Part shown: piece by piece, positions 1 through 18,445 of the stretch
Numbering within the stretch: the first letter of the stretch is position 1
Layout: every line of letters starts with the position of its first letter
NCBI GenBank assembly: GCA_028873865.1
Contig: JAPPNI010000030.1
Coordinates: 1-64,000 of the forward strand
DNA length: 64,000 nucleotides
From: Chloroflexota bacterium
GTDB taxonomy: Bacteria > Chloroflexota > Dehalococcoidia > Bin125
Direction of reading: 5' to 3'
Position numbers and translations under genes: made by a program
The notes under the pieces: model-generated
Seen by the model: only the letters and a program-made list of their open reading frames with translations
Database searches by the model: none
What the model was told of the DNA's origin: nothing

Positions 1-191
1 AAGTCCCGCGCGTTTTTTTCTTTTCGCGGATCACCCGCACCCCGGCCCCGCCGTGCCCGCCCCACTCGATGCCGGGTCGAAGGGGGGTCTCCCCAACCTG
101 ATAGCGGCAGCCGATTAGTGCAGTGGATTACGCAACGACCCCGGCCCAGCGTCGGCGCGACGTAATGACCGCTTCGGTTACACCCACTTGC
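1..191. other. Gene-free left edge of the window
   Basis: No open reading frame here looks like a gene. Bases 13-24 form a T-rich tract (seven T, one C, four T) after a GC-rich run, which could be the tail of a plus-strand terminator whose stem lies outside the window. A short G-run/C-run pair near 83-95 could fold weakly. Nothing else is recognisable before the groES promoter. Confidence 0.4.
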
Positions 192-220
192 TTGCGACAC
201 CGGACATCCTTGCTTACGAT
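192..220 (+). promoter_or_regulatory. groES promoter (sigma-A type)
   Basis: A -35 box TTGCGA (192-197) and a -10 box TACGAT (215-220) are separated by exactly 17 bp. Transcription would start near 227, at the left edge of the CIRCE operator. The hrcA promoter at 60530-60558 has the same -10 box, spacer length and distance to its CIRCE, which supports this call. Confidence 0.75.
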
Positions 221-227
221 GCACTCG

Positions 228-254
228 TTAGCACTCGCAGCCTGTGAGTGCCAA
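228..254 (+). promoter_or_regulatory. CIRCE operator upstream of groES
   Basis: The inverted repeat TTAGCACTC-N9-GAGTGCCAA matches the CIRCE consensus with a single mismatch in the right arm (C for T). CIRCE is the binding site of the repressor HrcA, and hrcA lies in this window at 59362-60447. It sits 7 bp after the -10 box, so bound HrcA would cover the transcription start. Confidence 0.95.
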
Positions 255-312
255 CGTTCACCTGCGAGCAACCAGCAAGACAGCATCACAGCAGAGATTG
301 GAACTCAGCACT

Positions 313-2278
<1,966 letters not shown>

Positions 2279-2302
2279 GTCCCACAGCTCCCACGAGCAA
2301 TC

Positions 2303-2335
2303 AGAAGCCCCCGACGCTGAGCGTCGGGGGCTTCT
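2303..2335. terminator. Bidirectional terminator hairpin between groEL and rpoC
   Basis: A perfect 15-bp inverted repeat (arms 2303-2317 and 2321-2335, starting AGAAGCCCCCGACGC) surrounds a 3-base TGA loop. It sits between the convergent stop codons of groEL and rpoC, so one element can end both transcripts. The arms themselves carry A/T at their outer ends; no long T tract follows on either side. Confidence 0.85.
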
Positions 2336-2360
2336 CCGTCTCTCCTCAAACGGGCAGCCG

Positions 2361-10761
<8,401 letters not shown>

Positions 10762-10860
10762 CAGCGAACCTCCTCTATCGACATGGTCGCTCCCACCCGA
10801 GACTGACCGGGCGAGAGATCAGAGCGGCACCGCGGACGGCGCGGCGAAGATCCTTGCAGC

Positions 10861-10889
10861 TGCCAAGTGTGCGGCCGAGGCCGTTGGCA
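10861..10889 (-). promoter_or_regulatory. Hairpin in the rpoB leader
   Basis: Within the long untranslated leader between the predicted promoter and rpoB, an outer 6-bp stem (TGCCAA 10861-10866 with TTGGCA 10884-10889) encloses an inner 5-bp stem (CGGCC 10872-10876 with GGCCG 10879-10883) and a 2-base loop, with a 5-base bulge on one side. It could act as an attenuator or processing site. The function is inferred only from position and structure. Confidence 0.4.
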
Positions 10890-11025
10890 ACCGACAAATC
10901 AATTGATCCACGCCGGATGAGCGCACCGCTCCGCGGGCCAGGAGCAACCAACGAATGGCGCTCCGTAGCCAACCAGCGTGCAACTTGCAGGTGCAGTGAC
11001 GATCTGGGGCATAGGCTGAGGCTCT

Positions 11026-11054
11026 AATGTATTCCGCCAGTCCGGCTGCGTCAA
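11026..11054 (-). promoter_or_regulatory. rpoBC promoter
   Basis: On the minus strand a -35 box TTGACG (11049-11054) lies 17 bp from a -10 box TACATT (11026-11031). This is a close match to the sigma-A consensus and is the best match I found by eye in this gap. The start would be near 11019, leaving a leader of about 257 bases before rpoB. The rest of 10762-11025 has no gene; it contains the leader hairpin. Confidence 0.65.
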
Positions 11055-11128
11055 TCGCCAACTGCCCCGATCTGACACCTCACCTTTGAATGACCACCCA
11101 ATTGGCGAGGACGTTGGCGCAGAACTCT

Positions 11129-11156
11129 CGGACATTCACACGGTAACGTGTACACT
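11129..11156 (+). promoter_or_regulatory. Promoter and palindromic operator of the XRE gene
   Basis: A -35-like CGGACA (11129-11134) and a -10-like TACACT (11151-11156) are 16 bp apart. Between them lies the inverted repeat ACACG-GTAA-CGTGT (11138-11151), ideally placed for a repressor. Autoregulation by the downstream XRE protein is an inference. The element also argues against the upstream TTG start at 11086. Confidence 0.45.
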
Positions 11157-11175
11157 CGAGAGCAGGGTAGGCCAG

Positions 11176-11469
11176 ATGAGCATCGAGGGTGACAGACGAC
11201 AGCGAGATCAGGCGTGGGACGCAGAGGCGATCCGCCGGTTGCGCCATCACGCCGGGTTGAGCCAGCGCGAATTGGCTGGACAACTCAACGCGAGGCAGCA
11301 GACGATCTCGGAGTGGGAGCGAGGCGAATATGCGCCGCGTGGCACAGCCGCGCGGCTGCTCACACGAGTAGCGGAGGATGTCCGTTTTCCCTTTGAGACC
11401 GCAACGGATCCTCGCGATGAGCCGAGCACGCGGGCGGAGGAATCAGATGGCGTGGGCGAGGATGCCTGA
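11176..11469 (+). CDS. XRE-family (Cro/CI) DNA-binding protein
   Basis: Small transcriptional regulator of 97 residues. The helix-turn-helix spans about residues 17-60: IRRLRHHAGLSQRELAGQL, then QQTISEWERGEYAPRGTAARLL, the classic Cro/CI pattern. The acidic C-terminal tail has no recognisable domain. Start: the ATG at 11176 lies just after a plausible promoter; the longer reading from a TTG at 11086 would begin inside the promoter region. The last 23 bases overlap the downstream DUF2851 gene, so the two are translated together. The WERGxxxPxG pattern resembles antitoxin-type XRE proteins, but no toxin-like partner is visible. The target is unknown. Confidence 0.85.
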   Translation: MSIEGDRRQRDQAWDAEAIRRLRHHAGLSQRELAGQLNARQQTISEWERGEYAPRGTAARLLTRVAEDVRFPFETATDPRDEPSTRAEESDGVGEDA

Positions 11470-12544
11470 GCTACCGGCGAACGAGCTTGAGTTACAACGC
11501 CGCTGGGCCGAATCGCGCTGGCCAACCCCGTTTCTACACGAGGGCATGGACGGCTCGGTTCGCGTGATCTCCCCGGGTCGCTGGAATCGTGGTCCTGGGC
11601 CCGACTTCCACGGCGCCCAGATTCTCGACGCTGAGGGCCGGGCGCGGCGTGGCGACGTGGAGCTGCACATCGAAGCCGCTGCTTGGCTACAACACGGACA
11701 CGCCGGGAATCCGGCCTATGCCAATCTCCTGCTGCACATCGTCGAGTGGTCCGAGGGGCCAGGCCGCCGGCCGGCTCAAGGAAACAGGCACATCCCTGAT
11801 GCCATCCCGCTGCCTCAACCGATTACGGCCGCTGTGGAGGTCCTGCCCTGCGTCGGGATCGTGCCGCGTGTAGGGGCCGCCGCCGTGGAGGCTCGCTTGT
11901 TGCAGATCGCGCAGCAGCGTTTCCTGCGTAAGGCAGGCGAATTGCAGGATCTCGATATCCCCACCGGGCCGGGCACGGTGGAAGACCGCAGGGCCGTGAT
12001 CGCCGCAGCCCGCGCGCTGGGCCAGCCGTACAACGCCCGCATTGCCACACAGGTCGTTCGGCGGGCGCTCGAGCGGGCCGCGAACTGGTCGGCGGTTGAG
12101 CTGCTGATCGAGACGAAGGGTTGGCGGTATGGAAGAGGCGCCCTGGGCCAGCCCGAGGGCCTGGCACGCGTGCTGACGTCTCTGTTGCAGCGCTGGACGG
12201 CACCGGATTCCAGCCCGTGGACAACATTCCAGCGTCTGTCCTCGCGGCCGTTGCCGGAGGCGACAGCCGAACTTCGAATCGCAGGGAGCCTGGGGCCGGC
12301 ACGGACTAGGCAACTTTTGGCCGACGCCGTCTATCCGCTTGCCCGATCCTGGACACCGTGGTCACAGTTACCTGGCGTGCGCTATCGACGCACCGATGAG
12401 CTACGCGATCGGCTCGACGGTGATGAGGACGCCGGCTTCAACTGGCGGCATCCGCAAACACAGGCTCTGCTCGAACTGGAACAGACCCGCTGTCGACAGT
12501 GGGCCTGCCGCATTTGCCCACTGGCTGCCCTCGATTACGCCTAA
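11447..12544 (+). CDS. DUF2851 family protein
   Basis: Conserved protein of unknown function, 365 residues. Recognisable family features are the GRWNRGPGPDFHGAQI segment, GDVELHIEAAAW, the HGHAGNPAYANLLLHIV stretch, and the C-terminal cysteine-containing CRQWACRICPLAAL. The conserved Asp/Glu and His residues in the N-terminal half suggest a nuclease-like or metal-binding site, but this is only a guess. The ATG at 11447 is preferred because GGAGG lies 6 bp upstream; a second in-frame ATG at 11462 overlaps the end of the XRE gene. It is translated with the XRE regulator and ends 22 bp from the convergent tsaD. Confidence 0.8.
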   Translation: MAWARMPELPANELELQRRWAESRWPTPFLHEGMDGSVRVISPGRWNRGPGPDFHGAQILDAEGRARRGDVELHIEAAAWLQHGHAGNPAYANLLLHIVEWSEGPGRRPAQGNRHIPDAIPLPQPITAAVEVLPCVGIVPRVGAAAVEARLLQIAQQRFLRKAGELQDLDIPTGPGTVEDRRAVIAAARALGQPYNARIATQVVRRALERAANWSAVELLIETKGWRYGRGALGQPEGLARVLTSLLQRWTAPDSSPWTTFQRLSSRPLPEATAELRIAGSLGPARTRQLLADAVYPLARSWTPWSQLPGVRYRRTDELRDRLDGDEDAGFNWRHPQTQALLELEQTRCRQWACRICPLAALDYA

Positions 12545-12566
12545 GCACCCCGCGAGGTAGATCTCA

Positions 12567-13616
12567 CTAGACGCCGGGCGAAAAGACTTCGGGCCCCGAG
12601 GTGGAGAACACGTCGATGTCGAGGTCCCCCTCGCTGCGCCGGTAACAGGCTGCGGCGCCGATCATGGCGGCGTTGTCGGTGCAGAGCCGCGGTGGCGGCA
12701 CGCGGACAGGCAGACCAATCTCAGCGCAGCGCGCTGTCAGTGCCTCTCGTAAGGCTCCGTTAGCTGCTACCCCGCCGGCAACGATCACGCAGGCGGCTCC
12801 CAGCTCCTCGGCCGCACGCGCGGTCTTGCGAGCCAGGACATCGGTGACCGATTCCTGGAAGCGAGCTGCCACCGCGGGGACGTCAACCGGCTCGCCGGCC
12901 GCTTCGAGTTTGCGCACGCGGTTGAGCACCGCGGTCTTGAGCCCAGAGAAAGAAAAATCGTGCGTGCCCGGAAGCCAGGCGCGCGGCAGCGGGTCGAGCG
13001 CGGCGATCTGCTCGGTCGTCGCCAGCTTCGCCGCTCGCTCGATCTCGGGACCGCCGGGGAAAGGCAGGCCGAGCAGCCGTCCGACTTTGTCGAAGGCCTC
13101 ACCGGCAGCGTCGTCCAAGGTTTGGCCGATCCGCTCGACCCGTTCGTGGTTCTGCATCCAGAAGAGTTCGGTGTGGCCGCCCGAGACGACCAGCGCGACC
13201 AAGGGGAACGGTGGGGGCGAATCATCCCAGTTGTCTCGCGCCGGGCGCAGCCAGTTGGCATACAGGTGGCCAGCGATGTGATGAACGGGAATCAAGGGCA
13301 ACCCCCGCGCCCAGGCGGCAGTCTTGGCAGCGTTGACGCCAACCAGCAACGAGCCTCCCAAGCCCGGACCCTGGGTCACGGCGATCGCGTCCAAATCGTC
13401 CCAGTCCATCCCGGCCGACTCGAGCGTCGCCTGTATCACCGGCGCCAGGTTGCGCAGGTGCTCACGCCCCGCGACCTCGGGAACCACACCGCCATAGCGA
13501 GCGTGAATGCCGGTCTGCGAGGCGACCACCGAAGCGAGCACCTCGATCCCATCCTCGATTACTGCGCCAGCAAACTCGTCACAGGAAGACTCCAGGGCCA
13601 GAACTCGAAACGGCAT
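12567..13616 (-). CDS. tsaD: tRNA N6-adenosine threonylcarbamoyltransferase TsaD
   Basis: Transfers the threonylcarbamoyl group from threonylcarbamoyl-AMP to A37 of ANN-decoding tRNAs, acting with TsaB and TsaE. The 349-residue product has the ASKHA-fold motifs ALESSCDE (residue 7 on), the iron-binding HxxxH in HHIAGHLYA (His113 and His117), VVSGGHTELF, and the C-terminal VAGGVAANGALR and DNAAMIGAAA. It has normal length with no gaps. Two adjacent ATG codons occur; the second (13616) has the better spacing from GAGGTG. tsaB and tsaE are not in the window. Confidence 0.96.
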   Translation of the reverse strand: MPFRVLALESSCDEFAGAVIEDGIEVLASVVASQTGIHARYGGVVPEVAGREHLRNLAPVIQATLESAGMDWDDLDAIAVTQGPGLGGSLLVGVNAAKTAAWARGLPLIPVHHIAGHLYANWLRPARDNWDDSPPPFPLVALVVSGGHTELFWMQNHERVERIGQTLDDAAGEAFDKVGRLLGLPFPGGPEIERAAKLATTEQIAALDPLPRAWLPGTHDFSFSGLKTAVLNRVRKLEAAGEPVDVPAVAARFQESVTDVLARKTARAAEELGAACVIVAGGVAANGALREALTARCAEIGLPVRVPPPRLCTDNAAMIGAAACYRRSEGDLDIDVFSTSGPEVFSPGV

Positions 13617-13705
13617 CATTCACCTCACGGGAACAAGCAGGCGTCATTGCTGCGCTTCATCGATTCAGGCTATTCCCCGGACGCCTAAACAGGCGAGCCC
13701 CGTCG

Positions 13706-16030
13706 CTACTGCTGAGGGTCCGGCAATCGGCCCACAAGAATGGACGACGGCAACGCGTAGATGATCTGGCCACTCTGTTCAGCCACCCAAGCACCGCGTA
13801 ACTCGCTGAGCTCGGGCGACTGAACCTGGCTCACGACTCCACCGTCGGCTCCAACGACGATCATCCGACCTTCGCCCCGGTCGACGACATAGACCAGGCC
13901 AGACTGTGCTCCCAACGAGAGGGAGGCCGGGCTCAGCAGATTGCGCTCCAGGCCCAGCGCCAGCGGCAGCTCCTCGGCGCCGCTGAAGCGGCGCAGACGG
14001 CCGTCGCTGAAGGCGATCAGGAAGTCGACTGCGCCAGACGGGTTAACCGCAGCGACCAGTTCCGTAGCGTTGTGGAGATCGGTGCGCCCGACCGCGCGGA
14101 CCGGCTCGCTCAGTTCGGATCGCTCCACGGCGAAGCGCCAGACCGCGCCGCCCGCTTGATCGAGCAGGTAGACGCTGCCCGCCGTAGCAGCGACGGCGTC
14201 AACCGAGCCGAGCCGAACCAGATCGGGAATCGGCACCAGCAACACGCCGGACTGCGTCCAGCGGTAGAGCCGAGCATGGGAATCAAGAATCCAGAGCGCG
14301 TCTTCGGCTCCCGTCGCAGCCGACTGGTTGACGGTTTGTCCGTTCTGGCCCGACTGCGTCGATTGCGTTGACTGCCAGGCGAGCGATACGGGCTTGCCGG
14401 TGCGCAGCTGGCCCGCCAGACCGAGCAGTTCGCCCTCGAGGAAGATCACTGAGACCGTGCCGTCCGCGCTGACGCTGAACACCCGCCCGCCGGCGTCGTC
14501 GAGCACGAAGGCGCGGCCCGCACCGAAGCGTACGGTGCCCAGGGCGATAGCGGGACCGAAACGGGAGAGGTCGGCGATAGGGTTCAACTCGCCAGGCGAC
14601 TGAACCAAGTTCAGTTCGGCTAGCACGGCCTCGATCTCCTCCCGCAGTTGCAGCGCGTCCCCGGCCAGGGGATTGATCTCAAGCGCCGACTCGACATCGC
14701 GGAGCGAGTCCTCGAGGGCCAAGACCGCGGCCTCGGTGGTCGCCGCCAGCTGAGACGCTGCCAGCCCATTGCGGGCCCGTTCGACGCGCGAGCGGAACTG
14801 ATCATCATCCGATTGGAGCAGCGACGGACCGAGCAGGACGACGGCCACGCCGACCAACACGACCAGCATCCCGACCAACACCAGGCCAACCCGCCGCACC
14901 GTCGCCGCTCGCTGACGAGGGCCGCTGGGACGAATCTTCGGTGGATCGACAGCCGGCTCACGACGGTTCTCGAGTAGTGACGGGATCGCTCGGCCCAGCT
15001 CCACGAGCGGCCTGGCCAGGGGTGCCGCCGCCGATGTCGCCGGCGGCGACATCGGCTGGATCTCGGCAACCTGGGTCACAGCGAACGGATTTACTGGCCA
15101 GCCGACGACTTCCAATTCAGCCGTTGCAGGCGGGGCGAAAGCCACATCCCACTGCGGCCGCGGCTCTTGGGAGGCCAATCCTCCCCGGGCTTCCTCACCC
15201 GTGATGTCGAGCTCCAACGCATGTTCCGGGAATGGCTCCGGGTCTACCGAGTCGTCGTCGAAATCTGCATCGAGGCCTTCGGAATCCTCATCTTCGAGGC
15301 CGTCGCTCGACCCGGGATCAGGGGAAGGGGATAGCGGCCCACCGCCGCCCAGACTGACGACGAGCCCGGCTGCGTCGCGCAGGTTCAGCATCGAGGGATA
15401 GAGGTGTGGCAGGGTTTCGTGCGCCGCCAACCGACCCAGCCCCACCCGTCCTTCAGCATCCAGCAGCGGCGCTGCGTTGGAGGTGAGCAGCAATGCCCAG
15501 CCTTCCGAGGACTCAGGGGCTGAAGCAAACTCAAGACTGAGCGGGTCGGAGCCGCCGACCGCCGAAGCGACGGGATCGTCGAGCCGCGGAGGATGCGCAT
15601 ACAACGCAGTCGAGCGGAGGCCGCCCAGACCAGCGTCACCCGCCAGGAGACCAGTCGATGGACCTGCCTGGCCCAGCACGGCAGGCTGTTCGGCCCGCTG
15701 GATCACGAAGGAGACGCCATACATTGCATGCTCGTCCGGCAGGTGCTGCTGGTTCCACGCGCGTAGCTCCTCATGCGTCGTCTCAATCGCGAACTTGATC
15801 GCTCCGGTCAGAGAACGAGCGGCGGGATCGAAGAGTTCACCGAGCCGGCGCACAAACTGATCCATGAACGTGTCTGCGGCCGGTGCGGCCGGCTCGGCCA
15901 GAATCGAGAGGCGCACCAAACGTCCCAGCTGGTCATGCTTCTCGACAAATCCCACCTGGGGCGCCTCTTCCACGGCCCGCCCCGCCAGGATCCGCAGCTG
16001 CGAACTCCAGATCTCGGTTGGTTGCGTCAT
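13706..16030 (-). CDS. Membrane protein: degenerate PP2C-like domain plus beta-propeller
   Basis: Large single-span protein, about 774 residues from the ATG at 16030; an in-frame TTG at 16072 would add 14. Parts in order: an N-terminal domain with a PP2C/SpoIIE-like flavour (SLTGAIKFAIETTHEELRAW, then a WALLLTSNAAPLL strand) but without the metal-binding Asp motifs of active phosphatases; an acidic linker rich in Asp, Glu and Ser; a Pro-rich stretch; one transmembrane helix (LVLVGMLVVLVGVAVVLL); a short helical region; then repeated beta-strand units such as GRAFVLDDAGGRVFSV and SVYLLDQAGGAVWRF, as in an extracytoplasmic beta-propeller. A cytoplasmic pseudophosphatase joined to an external sensor is inferred. 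Family assignment is by pattern only. Confidence 0.55.
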   Translation of the reverse strand: MTQPTEIWSSQLRILAGRAVEEAPQVGFVEKHDQLGRLVRLSILAEPAAPAADTFMDQFVRRLGELFDPAARSLTGAIKFAIETTHEELRAWNQQHLPDEHAMYGVSFVIQRAEQPAVLGQAGPSTGLLAGDAGLGGLRSTALYAHPPRLDDPVASAVGGSDPLSLEFASAPESSEGWALLLTSNAAPLLDAEGRVGLGRLAAHETLPHLYPSMLNLRDAAGLVVSLGGGGPLSPSPDPGSSDGLEDEDSEGLDADFDDDSVDPEPFPEHALELDITGEEARGGLASQEPRPQWDVAFAPPATAELEVVGWPVNPFAVTQVAEIQPMSPPATSAAAPLARPLVELGRAIPSLLENRREPAVDPPKIRPSGPRQRAATVRRVGLVLVGMLVVLVGVAVVLLGPSLLQSDDDQFRSRVERARNGLAASQLAATTEAAVLALEDSLRDVESALEINPLAGDALQLREEIEAVLAELNLVQSPGELNPIADLSRFGPAIALGTVRFGAGRAFVLDDAGGRVFSVSADGTVSVIFLEGELLGLAGQLRTGKPVSLAWQSTQSTQSGQNGQTVNQSAATGAEDALWILDSHARLYRWTQSGVLLVPIPDLVRLGSVDAVAATAGSVYLLDQAGGAVWRFAVERSELSEPVRAVGRTDLHNATELVAAVNPSGAVDFLIAFSDGRLRRFSGAEELPLALGLERNLLSPASLSLGAQSGLVYVVDRGEGRMIVVGADGGVVSQVQSPELSELRGAWVAEQSGQIIYALPSSILVGRLPDPQQ

Positions 16031-16160
16031 CCACTCGTCCCGCTGATCGACCTGACAGACGCCCACGCCCAAGCACCATCGTAGCTACTCTCCCGCTGAC
16101 CTCGCTCAGCAACGGCTGCGCCCTGTTACTTCAGCGGCGGTGCAATTTCCGGAGCCTGCG

Positions 16161-16166
16161 TATACT
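16161..16166 (+). promoter_or_regulatory. Possible -10 box for the 16194 gene
   Basis: TATACT lies 28 bp before the predicted start codon, at a sensible distance for a short leader. No convincing -35 box is seen 16-18 bp upstream, so this is a weak call. The 163-bp gap between the divergent genes holds nothing else recognisable. Confidence 0.3.
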
Positions 16167-16193
16167 CATATTTCATCCACCTGAAGGTTCTGG

Positions 16194-16685
16194 ATGCTTC
16201 CAGGACATGCGAGCAGCCCACGATCGAAGCCGATGTCCGATTCCGACACCGCGTCCGCCGAGCAGACCGGGCGGCAGACGACCCAGCGAGCCGTACGCAA
16301 CGAGCTCCGACGACGACTGGCCGAGGAAGCGCTCTCTGGCGCAGCCGAGCAAGTCGAAGCGCTGCTACGCGAGGCAGCTCTAGAGCTACGCCCCTTCCCT
16401 CCGTTTCCCGGCGCATTCTTCACAATGGGCGTGGAGGTCGAACCAGACGGTGTGCGTGACAAAGACATCGGCTGCGTGATCGTGACTGAGGAGGGCGCAT
16501 TGCGTGAGCTGCAGCTGTCCTTCGATGACGAGGGACCAGCTGCTCTCCTCGGCGCCAACGATCCTGTATCGATGCGCGACGAAACCTTGGTGGAGCTTGA
16601 GGATGTATCGCCGCAGGACCGCTTGACCCTGGCGCTCAACGGACTCGATGCGATCAGCGACCTGTTGAAAGAACAACCCGACTGA
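16194..16685 (+). CDS. Conserved hypothetical protein, acidic, 163 residues
   Basis: I do not recognise the family. After a short polar N-terminus there is an amphipathic helix (VRNELRRRLAEEALSGAAEQVEALLREAA), then a Pro-rich turn (RPFPPFPGAFF), then beta-strands (FTMGVEVEPDG, DIGCVIVTEEGALREL) and an acidic C-terminal helix. No signal peptide or membrane segment is seen, so a small cytoplasmic alpha/beta protein is likely. The ATG at 16194 has GAAGG 6 bp upstream; a second ATG 13 codons later is possible. It lies 70 bp before the TPR gene on the same strand, so a shared transcript is plausible. Confidence 0.65.
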   Translation: MLPGHASSPRSKPMSDSDTASAEQTGRQTTQRAVRNELRRRLAEEALSGAAEQVEALLREAALELRPFPPFPGAFFTMGVEVEPDGVRDKDIGCVIVTEEGALRELQLSFDDEGPAALLGANDPVSMRDETLVELEDVSPQDRLTLALNGLDAISDLLKEQPD

Positions 16686-16755
16686 GGGACGCCGAGCTGG
16701 CGAGCTCGAAGTAGGCCCAGCAAGCGCTGTAACGCGCGAAGAAGAGGAGCACCCC

Positions 16756-17883
16756 TTGAGTTTCATCGCCATCATCATGCGCGTCCTTCTGCCCTGGGCC
16801 GCGATTATCTGGATATACCGCGCACTTCAATCTCAGCAACGACTCGAACGTGAGCTGACAGAAGAGCGGATCGATCACCTCGAACTCCAACTCGCCAACG
16901 AGCGCTCCCGACGAGAACAGGCCGAGCTGATGGCTCGCCAGATAGCCCAGGCCACGGGAAGTTCGATGGACCGACCCTCGCCCCTCATGGCTCCGGCGGC
17001 ACCCCCACCGCCGACACCGCCACCAGCTCCGGCCGCGCGCGCGCCTGAGCCGGCTCCTGCTCCACCTTCTCCGACAGCCGCAACAGCTCCACCACCACCA
17101 CCCGCGCCTACCCCGGCAGCCCCGCCTCCGTCTGAGGCTCAACTGGTTTCAGGTCCGCCCGCCATCCCGCCAACGCCACGGCCAACTGCAGCGCCTGAGC
17201 CGTCGCCCGCTCCACCGGCTCCCGCCCCGGCGCCGCCTGCGACCCCGGCTGCGGTCGAGTCCGCTCCGACTATTCCGAGCGAACGCAGCGCCGCCTCCCA
17301 TCTGGACGAGGGCAACGCCTATTTTGGCGCTGGCAACTACGACGCCGCCGTGAATCAGTACGCCCGCGCGATCGAACTCGACGCGAACTCCGCCGCCGCC
17401 TACTACAACCGTGCCAACGCGCTGGTCCGGCTCGACCGCACTGAAGAGGCGACCAGCGACTACGAGCGCGCCATCGAGCTGGCACCGGACGACCCTGACA
17501 TCTACGTCAACCGCGGACTGCTGCGCCTGTTCGGCCGAGACTTCGACACGGCCGAAGGTGACTTTCGTCACGCGCTGCGCCTGCGCCCCGATGACGGTGC
17601 TGCCCACACCAATCTCGGTCTCACGCTGCTCTACGAAGATCGCGCCCAAGAAGCTTTGCAGTCCTTCCAGGAAGCCGTCCGGCTTGAGCCCGAGCAGCCG
17701 GGCGCGCACTACGGGCTGGCCTCGGCGGCGGCCAAATTGGGCGAAGCTGATAACGCCGTCGCTGCTCTGCGCCAGGCCACCGTGCTCAACCCGCGCTATG
17801 CCGAAGCAGCGAGGACCGACGACCACTTTGACGGCCTGAGAGGCAACCAAGCCTTCGAATCGTTGGTTAACCCCGGCGGATAG
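16756..17883 (+). CDS. Membrane-anchored TPR protein with Pro/Ala-rich linker
   Basis: A 375-residue protein with an N-terminal hydrophobic anchor (residues 2-22, FIAIIMRVLLPWAAIIWIY), a short charged coiled coil (about 25-70), a long Pro/Ala linker (about 75-175) and a C-terminal TPR array (about 176-365). TPR units are visible as NAYFGAGNYDAAVNQYARAI, YNRANALVRLDRTEEATSDY and NLGLTLLYEDRAQEAL; residues after the last repeat (FDGLRGNQAFESLV) are typical of TPR tails. The start codon is TTG, supported by GAGGAG 6 bp upstream. It is probably a scaffold held at the membrane; partner proteins cannot be read from the sequence. Confidence 0.8.
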   Translation: MSFIAIIMRVLLPWAAIIWIYRALQSQQRLERELTEERIDHLELQLANERSRREQAELMARQIAQATGSSMDRPSPLMAPAAPPPPTPPPAPAARAPEPAPAPPSPTAATAPPPPPAPTPAAPPPSEAQLVSGPPAIPPTPRPTAAPEPSPAPPAPAPAPPATPAAVESAPTIPSERSAASHLDEGNAYFGAGNYDAAVNQYARAIELDANSAAAYYNRANALVRLDRTEEATSDYERAIELAPDDPDIYVNRGLLRLFGRDFDTAEGDFRHALRLRPDDGAAHTNLGLTLLYEDRAQEALQSFQEAVRLEPEQPGAHYGLASAAAKLGEADNAVAALRQATVLNPRYAEAARTDDHFDGLRGNQAFESLVNPGG

Positions 17884-17941
17884 GCGCAACCACCCGCGTC
17901 AAGACAGCTATCCCGTGGCTGCCGGGAGGTGAGGAGCGAGT

Positions 17942-18445
17942 TCAGCCCAACCTCACCGACCCTGACCGACCGCCGTCCTTCTCTCGCAGGCGGATCGCGT
18001 CGATTCTCATGCCCCGATCGACGGCCTTGGCCATGTCGTACACAGTGAGGCCCGCCACCGAGACAGCGGTCAGCGCCTCCATCTCGACACCCGTCTTGCC
18101 GGTGCAGCGCACTTCAGCCCTGATCGCCACTGACGGCGGCTCGTCGACCAAGGCTAGTTCGACCAGCACCGTGTTGAGCATCAAGGGATGACAGAGTGGG
18201 ACCAGTTCGTGCGTGCGCTTGGCCGCCATCACACCTGCGATCTCGGCTGTGGCCAGCACATCGCCCTTCTTCAACTCCGAGTTGCGAATCAGGTCTAGTG
18301 TCTCCGGCTGGATCAGCACACGGCCTTCTGCCACTGCGCGGCGCTCGCTCACGTCCTTGTCACCGACGTCAACCATTCGCGCCCGGCCTTGCGCATCGAT
18401 ATGGCTCAACTCCTGCGGCGTCTCTGGATTCTGCTCAGCCGCCAA
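17942..18445 (-). CDS. moaC: Cyclic pyranopterin monophosphate synthase MoaC
   Basis: Converts the MoaA product (3',8-cyclo-7,8-dihydro-GTP) into cyclic pyranopterin monophosphate in molybdenum cofactor synthesis. Motifs seen: [16 protein letters not shown] near the N-terminus, the catalytic [30 protein letters not shown] and the C-terminal [10 protein letters not shown]. The 167-residue length is normal. The TTG at 18445 is the proposed start: it overlaps the last 11 bp of moaA, implying coupling. The longer reading into moaA would add residues with no family match. Confidence 0.95.
   Translation of the reverse strand: MAAEQNPETPQELSHIDAQGRARMVDVGDKDVSERRAVAEGRVLIQPETLDLIRNSELKKGDVLATAEIAGVMAAKRTHELVPLCHPLMLNTVLVELALVDEPPSVAIRAEVRCTGKTGVEMEALTAVSVAGLTVYDMAKAVDRGMRIDAIRLREKDGGRSGSVRLG

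Noticed and set aside
11086-11175. Upstream TTG start giving the XRE protein 30 more residues
   Set aside because: It would place the start before the likely promoter and palindrome, and the added residues have no helix-turn-helix content.
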